DNA of 64,000 nt, taken from Candidatus Desulforudis audaxviator MP104C. Its GTDB lineage: Bacteria; Bacillota; Desulfotomaculia; Desulfotomaculales; Desulforudaceae. The stretch is taken from positions 1,628,501 through 1,692,500 of the forward strand of contig NC_010424.1 of the NCBI RefSeq assembly GCF_000018425.1. Reading direction: 5' to 3'. A program made the translations under genes and the position numbers. Position 1 is the first letter of the stretch; each line of letters starts with the position of its first letter. Shown here piece by piece: positions 44,154-52,749 of the stretch. The notes below the pieces were generated by a model, which saw only the letters and a program-made list of their open reading frames with translations, made no database searches and was not told the origin of the DNA.

Positions 44154-44549
44154 CTACTCGTCCTGGCACTCTTCGATGTAGCGTTTGATGGTCTCAGCGG
44201 ATACAGTGCCGGCTGTGCCGACATAGTAAGTGCGCGTCCACAGTCCTTTTCCTGTCTGTTTGCTCAACTCGGGGAATTTTGGGCGCAAATACCGGGATGT
44301 GTAGCCCTTGAACGTGTTGACCAGTTCAGAGGGCGCGTGCCTGGGCGGCGCGGACACAAACAGGTGCACATGGTCGGGCTGCACGGACAGGTCCAGTATC
44401 TCGACTTCCCGGTCTTTGCAGACTTTCCGCAGCAACTGCTCGAATTCTTCCGCTACTTTTCCAACTAAAATCCTTCTCCGGTACTTGGGTATCCAAACAA
44501 AGTGGTAGTTGATGTTGTAGTGTGCATACCTGGTTTTCTTTGTTTCCAT
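44154..44549 (-). CDS. tnpA: IS200-like transposase TnpA (Y1 HUH)
   Basis: 131 residues with the HUH motif HVHLF and the catalytic Tyr in KRYIEE, both intact, in the usual order. It cuts and joins single strands at the element's hairpin ends. Start METKKTRYAHYNIN typical of the family. The gene appears complete, so the element may still move. Confidence 0.93.
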   Translation of the reverse strand: METKKTRYAHYNINYHFVWIPKYRRRILVGKVAEEFEQLLRKVCKDREVEILDLSVQPDHVHLFVSAPPRHAPSELVNTFKGYTSRYLRPKFPELSKQTGKGLWTRTYYVGTAGTVSAETIKRYIEECQDE

Positions 44550-44570
44550 GGTAAGCTAAGTATACCAAAA

Positions 44571-44636
44571 TTTTTGCCGGGAAACAAGCGTTCCCGGCAA
44601 AAAGCTGCTTTCCTCCCGCCCCCTGAAGGGGGCGGG
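44571..44636 (-). repeat. IS left-end hairpins (tnpA side)
   Basis: A TTTTTGCCGGGAA / TTCCCGGCAAAAA stem (44571-44603) next to a 22-bp perfect palindrome with core CCCCCTGAAGGGGG (44615-44636). Confidence 0.7.
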
Positions 44637-44668
44637 TCTTCCCGCAGCGATTTTATAACATTGGGCCT

Positions 44669-45157
44669 TTAGCGCTCCAGGGGCCGTATCCTGCCGGCCT
44701 CCCGGAAGGCTAGCGCCACCGCCTCTTCCGGGTCAGCCGCCGCGATGATCCCGCCGTCCGGGCCTTTACTGGACTCAATACGCCAGGTGCCTAGGCCGAT
44801 GACCGGCCGGCCCATTTTCAGCGCCAGGCCGATCTCGGACAGGGTTCCGTAGCCGCCATCGATGGCGATCAGGACATCCGAGGCCCGGGCGATGACCGCG
44901 TTTCGGGCGTCCCCCAAGCCTGTCGCCAGCGACAGCGAGAGATAGGGATTGCCCTCTTTCCGGTCGTTCCCGGGCAGGACGCCTACCACTAGGCCCCCCT
45001 CCCGGCGCGCCCCACGGGCCGCCGCTTCCATAACCCCGCCCATGCCCCCGCAGATCAACACCCCCTGCCGCCGGGCGATGCCGGCACCGACCGCTTCGGC
45101 CCACCCCGACACTTCAGAGGAACAAAGACCCGCGCCGATCACGCCGACATAGACCAT
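44669..45157 (-). CDS. LOG-like SLOG-family protein (TIGR00725 type)
   Basis: 162 residues from the ATG behind GGGGGGAGTCTTTG. Rossmann-like fold with the family signatures GGMGGVMEAAARGA and GGYGTLSEIGLALKMGRPV, the PGGxGTxxE-type nucleotide-processing site. Proteins of this group are assigned as possible molybdenum-cofactor carriers or nucleoside-monophosphate phosphoribohydrolases; neither can be confirmed here. It is monocistronic. Confidence 0.8.
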   Translation of the reverse strand: MVYVGVIGAGLCSSEVSGWAEAVGAGIARRQGVLICGGMGGVMEAAARGARREGGLVVGVLPGNDRKEGNPYLSLSLATGLGDARNAVIARASDVLIAIDGGYGTLSEIGLALKMGRPVIGLGTWRIESSKGPDGGIIAAADPEEAVALAFREAGRIRPLER

Positions 45158-45358
45158 CAAAGACTCCCCCCAGACCCTATAAAAGAGGTCAGGCACCTAA
45201 CTTTTTAAAAGAAAGGAGTCAGAACACCAACTTTTGGACCTTCCCTGACCTTCAAAGCAACACCTAACAAAAGGATCAGGCAAGAAAAGTCCTAACTAGC
45301 TTATGTCAATAGGTTGGAACCAACAATCTTGCTAAGACTGGATCGTAAGCTTGGAGGA

Positions 45359-45381
45359 AAAAGAGGGGTCTGACCCCTTTT
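45359..45381. repeat. GGGGTCTGACCCC palindrome, also rex terminator
   Basis: A-run, GGGGTCTGACCCC, T-run, directly after the rex stop; on the minus strand it forms a good terminator. The 45197-45390 gap otherwise holds a second, degenerate copy at 45185-45205 and no gene. Confidence 0.75.
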
Positions 45382-45390
45382 CCGGCTGCG

Positions 45391-46035
45391 TCAGATTATG
45401 GAGTGCAGTTCCTTAAACACCAGGTTGAAGGTGAGAATCTCGAGCTTCACCGCCAGATCCACATTGCGGACCACTACGTCGCCCGGAACGTCCACCACCA
45501 CGGGACCAAAAGTCAAGAGCGCCTTCAGGCTGTGCCCAACCAACTGGTCGGCGATATCCTGAACGGACCCCAGGGGAACGGCGATGATCGCGATTTTGAC
45601 GTCGTGCTGCTCGATAACCTCCGGCATCCGCTCGAGCGGGAGGACCTCGAGGTCGTGAATCCGCTTGCCGATTTTGGTCAGGTCGTTGTCAAAAACTCCC
45701 ACGATATTGAAACCACGGTCGATGAAGCCCCGGTAAGTACATAGGGCCGTGCCCAGATTACCGGCGCCGACCAAGATTACGTTCCACGGACGGGTAAGTC
45801 CAAGGATTTTCAGAATGTAATGGATGAGATCCTTCACATTGTAGCCCACGCCCCGGGTGCCGAACTCCCCGAAATAAGCCAGGTCCTTCCGTACCTGCGC
45901 CGGGCTCACACCCACACCCTTGGCGATTTCGCTGGAGGAAACCGTGGTGATTCCTCGCTGTTCCAACCGTTCGAGAAATCGTGAATAAATCGACAGCCGT
46001 GTTACCGTAGCTTCCGGGATTCTTAGTGCTTTCAA
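45391..46035 (-). CDS. rex: Redox-sensing repressor Rex
   Basis: 214 residues from the TTG behind GGGAGG, which gives the typical Rex start [21 protein letters not shown]; a longer frame begins at 46080 but runs through the promoter region. N-terminal winged helix ([20 protein letters not shown]), Rossmann core with GAGNLGTAL, and a C-terminal dimerisation helix. It senses NADH/NAD+ and represses fermentation and respiration genes in Firmicutes. The fdh, hydrogenase and acetate genes nearby are plausible targets by role, not by proven site. Confidence 0.92.
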
Positions 46036-46106
46036 GCCGTAAAGCCTCCCAAATAACCTATTGTCTTTTGCAGATAACATTTTGAAAAGTTAAAAAACTC
46101 TGGTCT

Positions 46107-46135
46107 ATTATATCAGTGTGTTTTCAGGGGGTCAA
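46107..46135 (-). promoter_or_regulatory. Sigma-A promoter of rex
   Basis: Minus-strand TTGACC, 17-bp spacer, TATAAT. It is followed by a TTAACTTTTCAAAATGTTA stretch that could be a divergent Rex operator. Confidence 0.75.
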
Positions 46136-46153
46136 TGGTTTTTGTTAAAAAAA

Positions 46154-46813
46154 TCACTTTCCGACTCCGGCCGCCCTGAGCCGTTGCACCATCGCTGCCG
46201 CGTCCGCAGCACCATATACTGCTGATCCCGCCACCAGCACATTGGCCCCGGCCCGCACGACCGCCGGGGCCGTCTCCGGGTCGATCCCCCCGTCCACCTC
46301 CAGGTCGGTCCCGACTCCCTGTCGCTCCACCATCCGCCTCAGGCCGGCTATTTTGGGCACAACCTCGGGCAAGAATTTCTGGCCCCCGAAACCCGGATTC
46401 ACCGTCATAACCAGTACCTGATCCACCAGGGGAAGCACGTACTCGACCATACCCGGGGGTGTGGCCGGGTTCAGGGCCACTCCGGCGCGCATCCCGTGCT
46501 CCCGGATCAGGCGCAGGGTGCGGTCCAGATGGCGGGCGGCCTCAAAGTGCACGGTTAGGATGTCGGCCCCGGCCTCTGCAAACGCGGCCACGTAACGCTC
46601 CGGGGCTTCAATCATCAGGTGCACATCGAACACCAGGCTGCTCTGCGGGCGCAGGGAAGCCACCACCGGTGGCCCGATACTGATGTTCGGCACAAAATGC
46701 CCGTCCATCACGTCGATGTGCAGGTAGTCGGCCCCCGCCTCCTCCACCTTGCGGATCTCCTCCGCCAGCCGGCCGAAATCGGCCGATAGGATGGAAGGTG
46801 CGATTTTGATCAC
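46154..46813 (-). CDS. rpe: Ribulose-phosphate 3-epimerase
   Basis: Interconverts ribulose 5-phosphate and xylulose 5-phosphate. 219 residues from the GTG at 46813, which overlaps the rsgA stop as GTGA; this coupling and the start IKIAPSILSADFGRL fix it. Metal-binding and catalytic motifs: HIDVMDGHFVPN, VMTVNPGFGGQ, VDGGI. Last gene of the long housekeeping operon. Confidence 0.95.
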   Translation of the reverse strand: MIKIAPSILSADFGRLAEEIRKVEEAGADYLHIDVMDGHFVPNISIGPPVVASLRPQSSLVFDVHLMIEAPERYVAAFAEAGADILTVHFEAARHLDRTLRLIREHGMRAGVALNPATPPGMVEYVLPLVDQVLVMTVNPGFGGQKFLPEVVPKIAGLRRMVERQGVGTDLEVDGGIDPETAPAVVRAGANVLVAGSAVYGAADAAAMVQRLRAAGVGK

Positions 46814-47691
46814 AGTTTGTTCTTCCCCTCCCGTGCCAGAATCTCGCGTAAGAACCCCAGATAATGAGCGTACCGGAACCGGGCCACCGCACCGCCGGCC
46901 ACCGCCCGCCGCACCGCACAATCCGGCTCCCGGTAGTGGACACAATCCGCAAACCGGCAACCGTCCGTATGCCGGCCGAACTCGGGAAACAGGCCGGCGA
47001 GTTCCGCCCGGTCGATCCCCTCCAGACGCAACACCGAAAAACCGGGGGCGTCGGCCACCCAACCCCCGCCTTCCAGTGCCAGCAGTTCCACGTGACGGGT
47101 CACGTGGCGACCCCGTTGCAGCTTAGGGCTGATCTCTCCCGTACGGAGGTTCAGACCGGGCTGCACCGCATTGATCAGACTTGACTTCCCGGATCCGGAC
47201 GGACCGGCAACCACCGTGATACGCCGGGCCAGCGCCTCCCGGAGTGCCGCAACACCCTCTCCGGTGACCGCGCTGGTCACCAGCGTGGGATACCCTGCAT
47301 CCCGGTAGGTCTCGATCCAGGCCTCATTTTCGGCTCCCGGAGCCGCCAAGTCCAACTTGTTGACGCAAATGACGATCCGGATCCCGGCCGCCTCACAGTG
47401 CACCAGAATCCGGTCCAAGAGATTGAGGGCCGGGGATGGTTCCCGGAAGGAGACGACCACCAGCGCCTGGTCGGCGTTGGCAACCGGCGGGCGGACCATC
47501 TCGGAGCGACGTGGTTTCACTTCCTCCACCACCCCGCGTCCCCCGGAAAGGCTCCGGACCACGACCTCGTCGCCGGCCAGCACCCGGCCCCTGGTCCGTA
47601 ATTTGCCGCGGAGGGTGCATTTCTCGACCTTTCCTTCCATCCAGACGAAACAAAAACCTCCGTAGGCTTTGATCACCAAACCCTCCGGCAT
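46810..47691 (-). CDS. rsgA: Ribosome small-subunit GTPase RsgA
   Basis: 293 residues with an OB-fold N-terminus, a circularly permuted G domain (G4 NKLD before G1 GPSGSGKSSLINA, then DAPGFS) and a zinc site (CRFADCVHYREPDC). It helps 30S maturation. ATG behind GGAGCGG, 55 bases after prkC. Confidence 0.95.
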   Translation of the reverse strand: MPEGLVIKAYGGFCFVWMEGKVEKCTLRGKLRTRGRVLAGDEVVVRSLSGGRGVVEEVKPRRSEMVRPPVANADQALVVVSFREPSPALNLLDRILVHCEAAGIRIVICVNKLDLAAPGAENEAWIETYRDAGYPTLVTSAVTGEGVAALREALARRITVVAGPSGSGKSSLINAVQPGLNLRTGEISPKLQRGRHVTRHVELLALEGGGWVADAPGFSVLRLEGIDRAELAGLFPEFGRHTDGCRFADCVHYREPDCAVRRAVAGGAVARFRYAHYLGFLREILAREGKNKL

Positions 47692-47746
47692 TCAGTAGCC
47701 GCTCCTAATCCGGACACTTTGTTTTGCCACATTTGCACAAACAGTC

Positions 47747-49561
47747 CTAGTCCACAGTCTGGTCCCGTACCAGATTCCCATCGATGTAGGATTGAATCCG
47801 GGCCCTTCCATAGTACCGCACCGTCCAGGCAACCCGCTCTCCGGACTCGTACTCGCCCACGTGCGCTTCACGCTCTCCGTGAAGGTCGGTGACCACGATC
47901 CGAAGGACGTGCGTCCGGCCGTCATTGGGCATCGACGCGTAAACCACCACGGACCGTTCTTCCGGTCCGGGCCCCTTGCTGACTGTAAGCTTGACTTCAC
48001 TGAGTTCGCTGACCTCCGCACCTCCCCGGGGATCCTGGGCGATCACCCGCCCCGCGGGGTACTCATGACTCTGCCTCTCGCGCACATCGGGTGCCGCAAG
48101 CAGTCCGGCCGCAGCGAGCTTCGCCCGGGCCGCGCCCTCTTCCTCCCCGATCAGGTCGGGGACGACAATCAACACGGGATCCGGTGCCTTGCTGATCACC
48201 AGCCGTATCTCGCCACCCTTGGGATGGGCCGCGTTCGGTCCGGGTTCCGTCCGGATCACCGTACCCGAAGGAGACAATTCGTCGGTGATCTCCTTCTCCT
48301 CTCCGATCACAAAGCCGGCGGCCTCCAGGCGCGCACGGGCCTCGTCCCGGGTCCGGCCCCTGACGTCCGGCACGCGGATCATCTCCGGACCGCGGCTTAC
48401 CGTCAGAAAGATCACCCGTTGCTGTTTTACCCGGCTTCCCTGCTTCACATCCTGCCTGATGACCATACCCGGTTCTTCCGTGCTGTACTCCTCCGACACC
48501 GAGGCCCTTAGACCCACCCGCTCTAGTTCGCGCTGCGCGTCGGCCAAGAGCAGGCCCTCCACGCCGGGGACCTCCACCTCGGGCACGTGCAAATAGGCGC
48601 GCAAGCCGAAGAATCCGCCGACCGTCAGGCCGATCACGGCCACGATGATGCTGACGAGCGCCCAGTTGCTCAGTCGTTTCCGGGGCACTCGCACCGGTTC
48701 GTACACCTGGGTCGAAGAGTCGGCCAGCTCCCCGTCTTCGCCGCCGCCGGTTTTGATGGATTTCAGTTCCCGGGCCATTTCCCGGGCTGAAGCGTAGCGG
48801 TCGATGGGGATCTTGGCCATGGCCCTCCGGACGATCCGGTCAAATTCCGGGTTTACGGCCGGATTGCGCTCCTTCAGGGACGGAACGTCGTCCTGGATAT
48901 GTTTTAAAGCCACCGAAACCGGGTTGCCCCCGTTGAAAGGGACGGAGCCGGTGAGCATCTCGAACAGCACGACCCCCAGGGCGTAAATGTCGGACTGCGC
49001 GTCGGCCGTGTCGCCCCGGGCCTGCTCCGGCGAGATGTAGTGCACCGAACCCACCAGGCTTTTCGTCTGTACCAGGGTGGCGGCATTGCTCTCCCTGGCG
49101 ATTCCGAAGTCGGCGAGCTTCGCCTGTCCGTCCCTGGTGATCAGGATATTGTGGGGCTTGACGTCCCGGTGAATGATCTTCTGGTAGTGGGCATGCTCCA
49201 GGGCATCACATATCTGGCGGGCGATGGCGACCACCCGGTGCGGCGCCAGGGGGCCTTCCCGCTTAATCACCGTTTTCAAGTCTTCCCCGTCCACGTATTC
49301 CATCACCAGGTAGTGCCTGTCCCCCTCGCGGCCGACGTCGTAGACATTCACGATATTGGGGTGGGACAGGCTGGCCACCGCCTGGCCTTCACGGTGGAAA
49401 CGGGCCACAAACTCTTCATCGGCGTTCAATTCGGACCGGAGCACCTTAACCGTTACCGGGCGCTGCAGCAGGGAATCATAGGCCTTGAACACTTCGGCCA
49501 TGCCGCCAACGCCCAGCTTTTCGGTTATTTCATAGCGGTTTCCCAGGACTTTGCCGATCAT
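47747..49561 (-). CDS. prkC: Ser/Thr protein kinase with PASTA repeats (PrkC/PknB)
   Basis: 604 residues. Cytoplasmic kinase domain (GVGGMAEVFKA glycine loop, catalytic HRDVKPHNI, DFG), one membrane helix (ALVSIIVAVIGLTVGGFFGL), three extracellular PASTA domains (~residues 340-540) and a ~60-residue C-terminal tail. PASTA domains bind peptidoglycan fragments and muropeptides trigger spore germination in Bacillus. Paired with its phosphatase five bases upstream. Confidence 0.95.
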   Translation of the reverse strand: MIGKVLGNRYEITEKLGVGGMAEVFKAYDSLLQRPVTVKVLRSELNADEEFVARFHREGQAVASLSHPNIVNVYDVGREGDRHYLVMEYVDGEDLKTVIKREGPLAPHRVVAIARQICDALEHAHYQKIIHRDVKPHNILITRDGQAKLADFGIARESNAATLVQTKSLVGSVHYISPEQARGDTADAQSDIYALGVVLFEMLTGSVPFNGGNPVSVALKHIQDDVPSLKERNPAVNPEFDRIVRRAMAKIPIDRYASAREMARELKSIKTGGGEDGELADSSTQVYEPVRVPRKRLSNWALVSIIVAVIGLTVGGFFGLRAYLHVPEVEVPGVEGLLLADAQRELERVGLRASVSEEYSTEEPGMVIRQDVKQGSRVKQQRVIFLTVSRGPEMIRVPDVRGRTRDEARARLEAAGFVIGEEKEITDELSPSGTVIRTEPGPNAAHPKGGEIRLVISKAPDPVLIVVPDLIGEEEGAARAKLAAAGLLAAPDVRERQSHEYPAGRVIAQDPRGGAEVSELSEVKLTVSKGPGPEERSVVVYASMPNDGRTHVLRIVVTDLHGEREAHVGEYESGERVAWTVRYYGRARIQSYIDGNLVRDQTVD

Positions 49562-49566
49562 GTTTC

Positions 49567-50289
49567 TTACAGCACCACCAAAATGAGGGTAATGTTATCG
49601 CTGCCGCCCTGTTCCAGAGCCAGGCGCACCAGTTCCCGGACCGCCTGATCGGGATCGCCGTATCCTGCAACCACCGCCTGGATGGCAGCGTCGGAAACCA
49701 TGTTGGTGAGCCCGTCGGTGCAAAGGAGTACCCGGTCGCCGGCCTGAAGCGGCACACGCAAAAGGTCGATTTCAAGCTGCTCCCCCGTCCCCAGGGCCCG
49801 GCTCAATACGTTCCGGTACGGGTGTCCCGGCACCTCCTCGGCCGTGATCCGGCCCTCGTTCAGCAGTTCCTGGACCACCGAGTGATCCTCGGTCAGCTGA
49901 AAGATTTCCCCCGCCCGCACCAGGTACACGCGACTGTCGCCCACGTGTGCCAGGATCAAGCCTTCTTCGGCAATAAGGCAGGCCGACAGGGTGGTTCCCA
50001 TGCCGTTACATCTATTACTTCGACACGATTCCTCAAATACCTGGCGGTTGGCGGCCTCGACGGCGTACAGGAGCGCATTGCCGGTTTCCTCACCCTGCTG
50101 CACCAGTTCCTGAAATTGCTCCTCCAATACGGTCAAAGCCAGCCGGCTGGCCACCTCTCCGGCCTGGTGTCCGCCCATCCCGTCCGCCACGGCGAACAGG
50201 CCGAGCGCCTCGTTCACCCGGTGGTTGTCCTCGTTGTTGGGCCTGACCAGCCCGGTGTCGGTGACCGCGCTCCACCGCATTTTCTTCAC
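49567..50289 (-). CDS. prpC: PP2C-type Ser/Thr phosphatase PrpC
   Basis: 240 residues with the metal-binding motifs of bacterial PP2C (NNEDNHRV, VADGMGGHQAGE, HVGDSRVY, LCTDGLTN, SDNITLILV). It opposes PrkC. GTG start overlapping the rlmN stop as GTGA. Confidence 0.95.
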   Translation of the reverse strand: MKKMRWSAVTDTGLVRPNNEDNHRVNEALGLFAVADGMGGHQAGEVASRLALTVLEEQFQELVQQGEETGNALLYAVEAANRQVFEESCRSNRCNGMGTTLSACLIAEEGLILAHVGDSRVYLVRAGEIFQLTEDHSVVQELLNEGRITAEEVPGHPYRNVLSRALGTGEQLEIDLLRVPLQAGDRVLLCTDGLTNMVSDAAIQAVVAGYGDPDQAVRELVRLALEQGGSDNITLILVVL

Positions 50290-51323
50290 TCCTCCACGGC
50301 TTTCGTCCGGTGACGCCGCCGCAATTGACCGCAGGCCGCCCCGATGTCGGCCCCCAATTCACGGCGCAGGGAAACCGGTACTCCGCCTTCTTCCAAAACC
50401 CGCCGGAAGGTCCGGACGGCTTCCGGGCTAGGGGCCCGGTAGCCGCTTTCCGGCACCGGGTTCGCCGGGATAAGGTTTACGTGCCCCAAAAGCCCCGTCA
50501 AGAGGTCGGACAGTTCCCGGGCCAACTCGGGCGAGTCGTTCACGCCCCCCAGCAGAATGTACTCGAAGGACACCCGGCGTCCGGTCCGGCGCGCATATTC
50601 CGCACAGGCCGGTATGAGCTGCTCCAGGGGATACTTGCGGTTCACCGGTACCAGCGTGTCGCGCAACGCGTTGTTCGGCGCGTGCAACGAGATCGCCAGC
50701 GTTAAGGCCAGCCGTTCCCGGGCCAGCTTCTGGATCTCGGGCACCAGGCCGCACGTCGAGAGAGTAATCCGCCGCTGGCTCAAACGCAATCCATAAGGGG
50801 CCGTCACGTTGGCGACAAACTTCAGGGTGTTTTCGTAATTGTCCAAGGGTTCCCCCATCCCCATCAGCACCACGTGTGTCACCGGCTCGCCTGAAGCCCT
50901 CCGGACGGCCAGTACCTGTTCATACAGTTCACCCGACCGCAGGTTGCGTATCCAACCCCCCAGGGCCGAGGCACAGAACCGGCAGGCCATGCGGCAGCCG
51001 ACCTGACTGGAAACGCACACCGTCCGGCCGTAGTCATGGCGCATCAGCACCGTTTCGACGGCGTGGCCGTCATCCAGCCCGAGCAGGTATTTCACCGTGT
51101 CCCCTGCCGCCGAAACCCGGGAGTCCAGCACCTCCAGGCGACCCACCACCGCCTCCCCGGCCAGCCGTTTACGGAACCCGGCCGGGAGGTTGGTCATTTC
51201 CGCCAGGGAAAGCGCCCCCTGTTTGAAAACCCATTCGGCCAACTGCCGCGCCCGGTACCGCGGTTCGCCGTAACGGGCCGTCAGCGCTTCCAGTTCGCTC
51301 AGTGTCAGATCCTTTAAATCAAT
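50286..51323 (-). CDS. rlmN: 23S rRNA (adenine2503-C2)-methyltransferase RlmN
   Basis: Radical SAM enzyme methylating A2503 of 23S rRNA and some tRNAs. CxxxCxxC (CRMACRFC), SAM-binding GMGEPLDNYEN and the C-terminal half (VSLRRELGADIGAACGQL) with the second catalytic Cys. The frame stays conserved (DLKDLTLSELEALTARYGEP) up to an in-frame stop, with no ATG, GTG or TTG before residue 28; an ATT at 51323 gives 345 residues, the normal length. A TTG at 51242 would cut the conserved N-terminal domain. Confidence 0.9.
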   Translation of the reverse strand: MDLKDLTLSELEALTARYGEPRYRARQLAEWVFKQGALSLAEMTNLPAGFRKRLAGEAVVGRLEVLDSRVSAAGDTVKYLLGLDDGHAVETVLMRHDYGRTVCVSSQVGCRMACRFCASALGGWIRNLRSGELYEQVLAVRRASGEPVTHVVLMGMGEPLDNYENTLKFVANVTAPYGLRLSQRRITLSTCGLVPEIQKLARERLALTLAISLHAPNNALRDTLVPVNRKYPLEQLIPACAEYARRTGRRVSFEYILLGGVNDSPELARELSDLLTGLLGHVNLIPANPVPESGYRAPSPEAVRTFRRVLEEGGVPVSLRRELGADIGAACGQLRRRHRTKAVEE

Positions 51324-51390
51324 TATATCCGCTCACACCTCGGACTTCGCACTTCTCCCTATCGCTCCCAAGCGGCGGCTCCACCGCCTA

Positions 51391-52749
51391 CTACAGATGC
51401 CTCCGCCGCATCCGCGCGATGAAAAACCCGTCCATCCCTTCGTGCGTGTGCGGGAAAATCTCCAGGTAACCCCGCGCCATCTGCTCCTCTCCCAATCCGG
51501 CCGGCAAAAACGGCCGTAAGTTCTCCAGCAAAAAGTCAGGGTGGTGCGCCAGAAAGCTTTGCACCTGGCCAAGGTTCTCTTCGTAGGTGATCGTGCAGGT
51601 GCTGTAGACAAGCACCCCCCCTGCCCGGACACACTGGGCGGCCCCGGCCAAGATCGCTTCCTGCAACCGGACCAGACCGGTAATCTGGCCCGGTTCCTTG
51701 CGCCACCGGGCGTCGGGTCTCCGGCGGAGCACACCCAAGCCGGAACACGGAGCATCGACCAGCACGAAGTCGGCCCAGCCCTCAAACTCACCCGGAAGAT
51801 CCCGGGCATCCAGAAGCTCTGTCTCCACGTTGTCGATGCCCAGCCGGCGGCAGTTGTCGCTCACCAGTTTCAGCTTGTGCTGGTGAATGTCCAGGGCCTT
51901 GATAATACCCTCATTTTCCATCAGTTGGGCCAGGTGGGTGGTTTTCCCCCCCGGTGCGCTGCAGGCATCCAGTATCCGGACACCCCGTGCCGGGTTTACG
52001 GCGTGGGCGACCAGCATGGAACTCTCGTCCTGAATCTGAAACAGTCCCTGTTGAAAAGACGGCAGCGCGCGCATGGACACAAAACCGCCGATCTCCAGTC
52101 CTTCCGGCGCAAAGCGCGTCTTCCGCACGGTTAGTCCTTCTTGTTCCAGCCGGACCGCCAGGGAATCCCGGTCCACGCGCAGGGTGTTAACGCGGATGGT
52201 GTTCGGGGGAATGGTATTGTTGGCCTGGCACAGGGCGATGGTTTCTTCCGGACCCAACTCGGTCAGCCAGCGTTTCACCAGCCAGGTGGGGTGAAAGTAC
52301 TTCAGGCTGATATGGGTGACAAGGTCGGTTTCCGGATCCGGAAACTGGAGTTCGTCCTTGTGGCGGGCCACGTTGCGCAGCACCCCGTTCACAAAACGGG
52401 CCGTCCCCGGGGTGCCGTATTTCTTGGCCAGTTCTACGGCCTCGAAGCATGCAGCCCCAGCCGGAACTTTGTCCATGTAGAAAAGCTGGTAAGCCCCTAG
52501 ACGCAGGATGTTGCGGCTCCAGACCGTCTGGTCTCCCAAGGGTTGCTGCAGATAGCGTGACACTATCCAATCCAGGGTGTTTAAGGTGCGCAGCGTCCCA
52601 TAGGCTAACTCGGTGGCAAAGGCCCGGTCCAGCTTGGACGGGCGGAATTCCTCCAGGGCCCGGTTAAGGGCGAGGTTGGCGTAGGCGCCGTCGGCCTCCA
52701 CCGCCTTCAGAACGTGCAACGCGATCTCTCTTGCCGATACTTCCGCCAT
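51391..52749 (-). CDS. rsmB: 16S rRNA (cytosine967-C5)-methyltransferase RsmB
   Basis: 452 residues from the ATG behind GAGGGG; a longer frame lies inside fmt. N-terminal NusB-like RNA-binding domain, then SAM methyltransferase with ACSAPGGKTTHLAQLM, DAPCSGLG and the catalytic TCTI Cys. The start lies 85 bases inside the fmt coding region. Confidence 0.94.
   Translation of the reverse strand: MAEVSAREIALHVLKAVEADGAYANLALNRALEEFRPSKLDRAFATELAYGTLRTLNTLDWIVSRYLQQPLGDQTVWSRNILRLGAYQLFYMDKVPAGAACFEAVELAKKYGTPGTARFVNGVLRNVARHKDELQFPDPETDLVTHISLKYFHPTWLVKRWLTELGPEETIALCQANNTIPPNTIRVNTLRVDRDSLAVRLEQEGLTVRKTRFAPEGLEIGGFVSMRALPSFQQGLFQIQDESSMLVAHAVNPARGVRILDACSAPGGKTTHLAQLMENEGIIKALDIHQHKLKLVSDNCRRLGIDNVETELLDARDLPGEFEGWADFVLVDAPCSGLGVLRRRPDARWRKEPGQITGLVRLQEAILAGAAQCVRAGGVLVYSTCTITYEENLGQVQSFLAHHPDFLLENLRPFLPAGLGEEQMARGYLEIFPHTHEGMDGFFIARMRRRHL

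Larger units (their letters stand above)
42660..44650 (-). mobile_element. IS200/IS605-family insertion sequence
   Basis: Contains tnpA and tnpB in the same direction, separated by three bases, and subterminal hairpins at both ends. Both ends share CCTGAAGGGG within a palindrome followed by a TTCCCGC motif (42668-42700 and 44611-44646), as expected for TnpA-recognised ends. Exact borders are uncertain because this family makes no target duplication. It lies directly upstream of fdnG. The 42533-42660 stretch on the fdnG side holds no gene. Confidence 0.8.
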
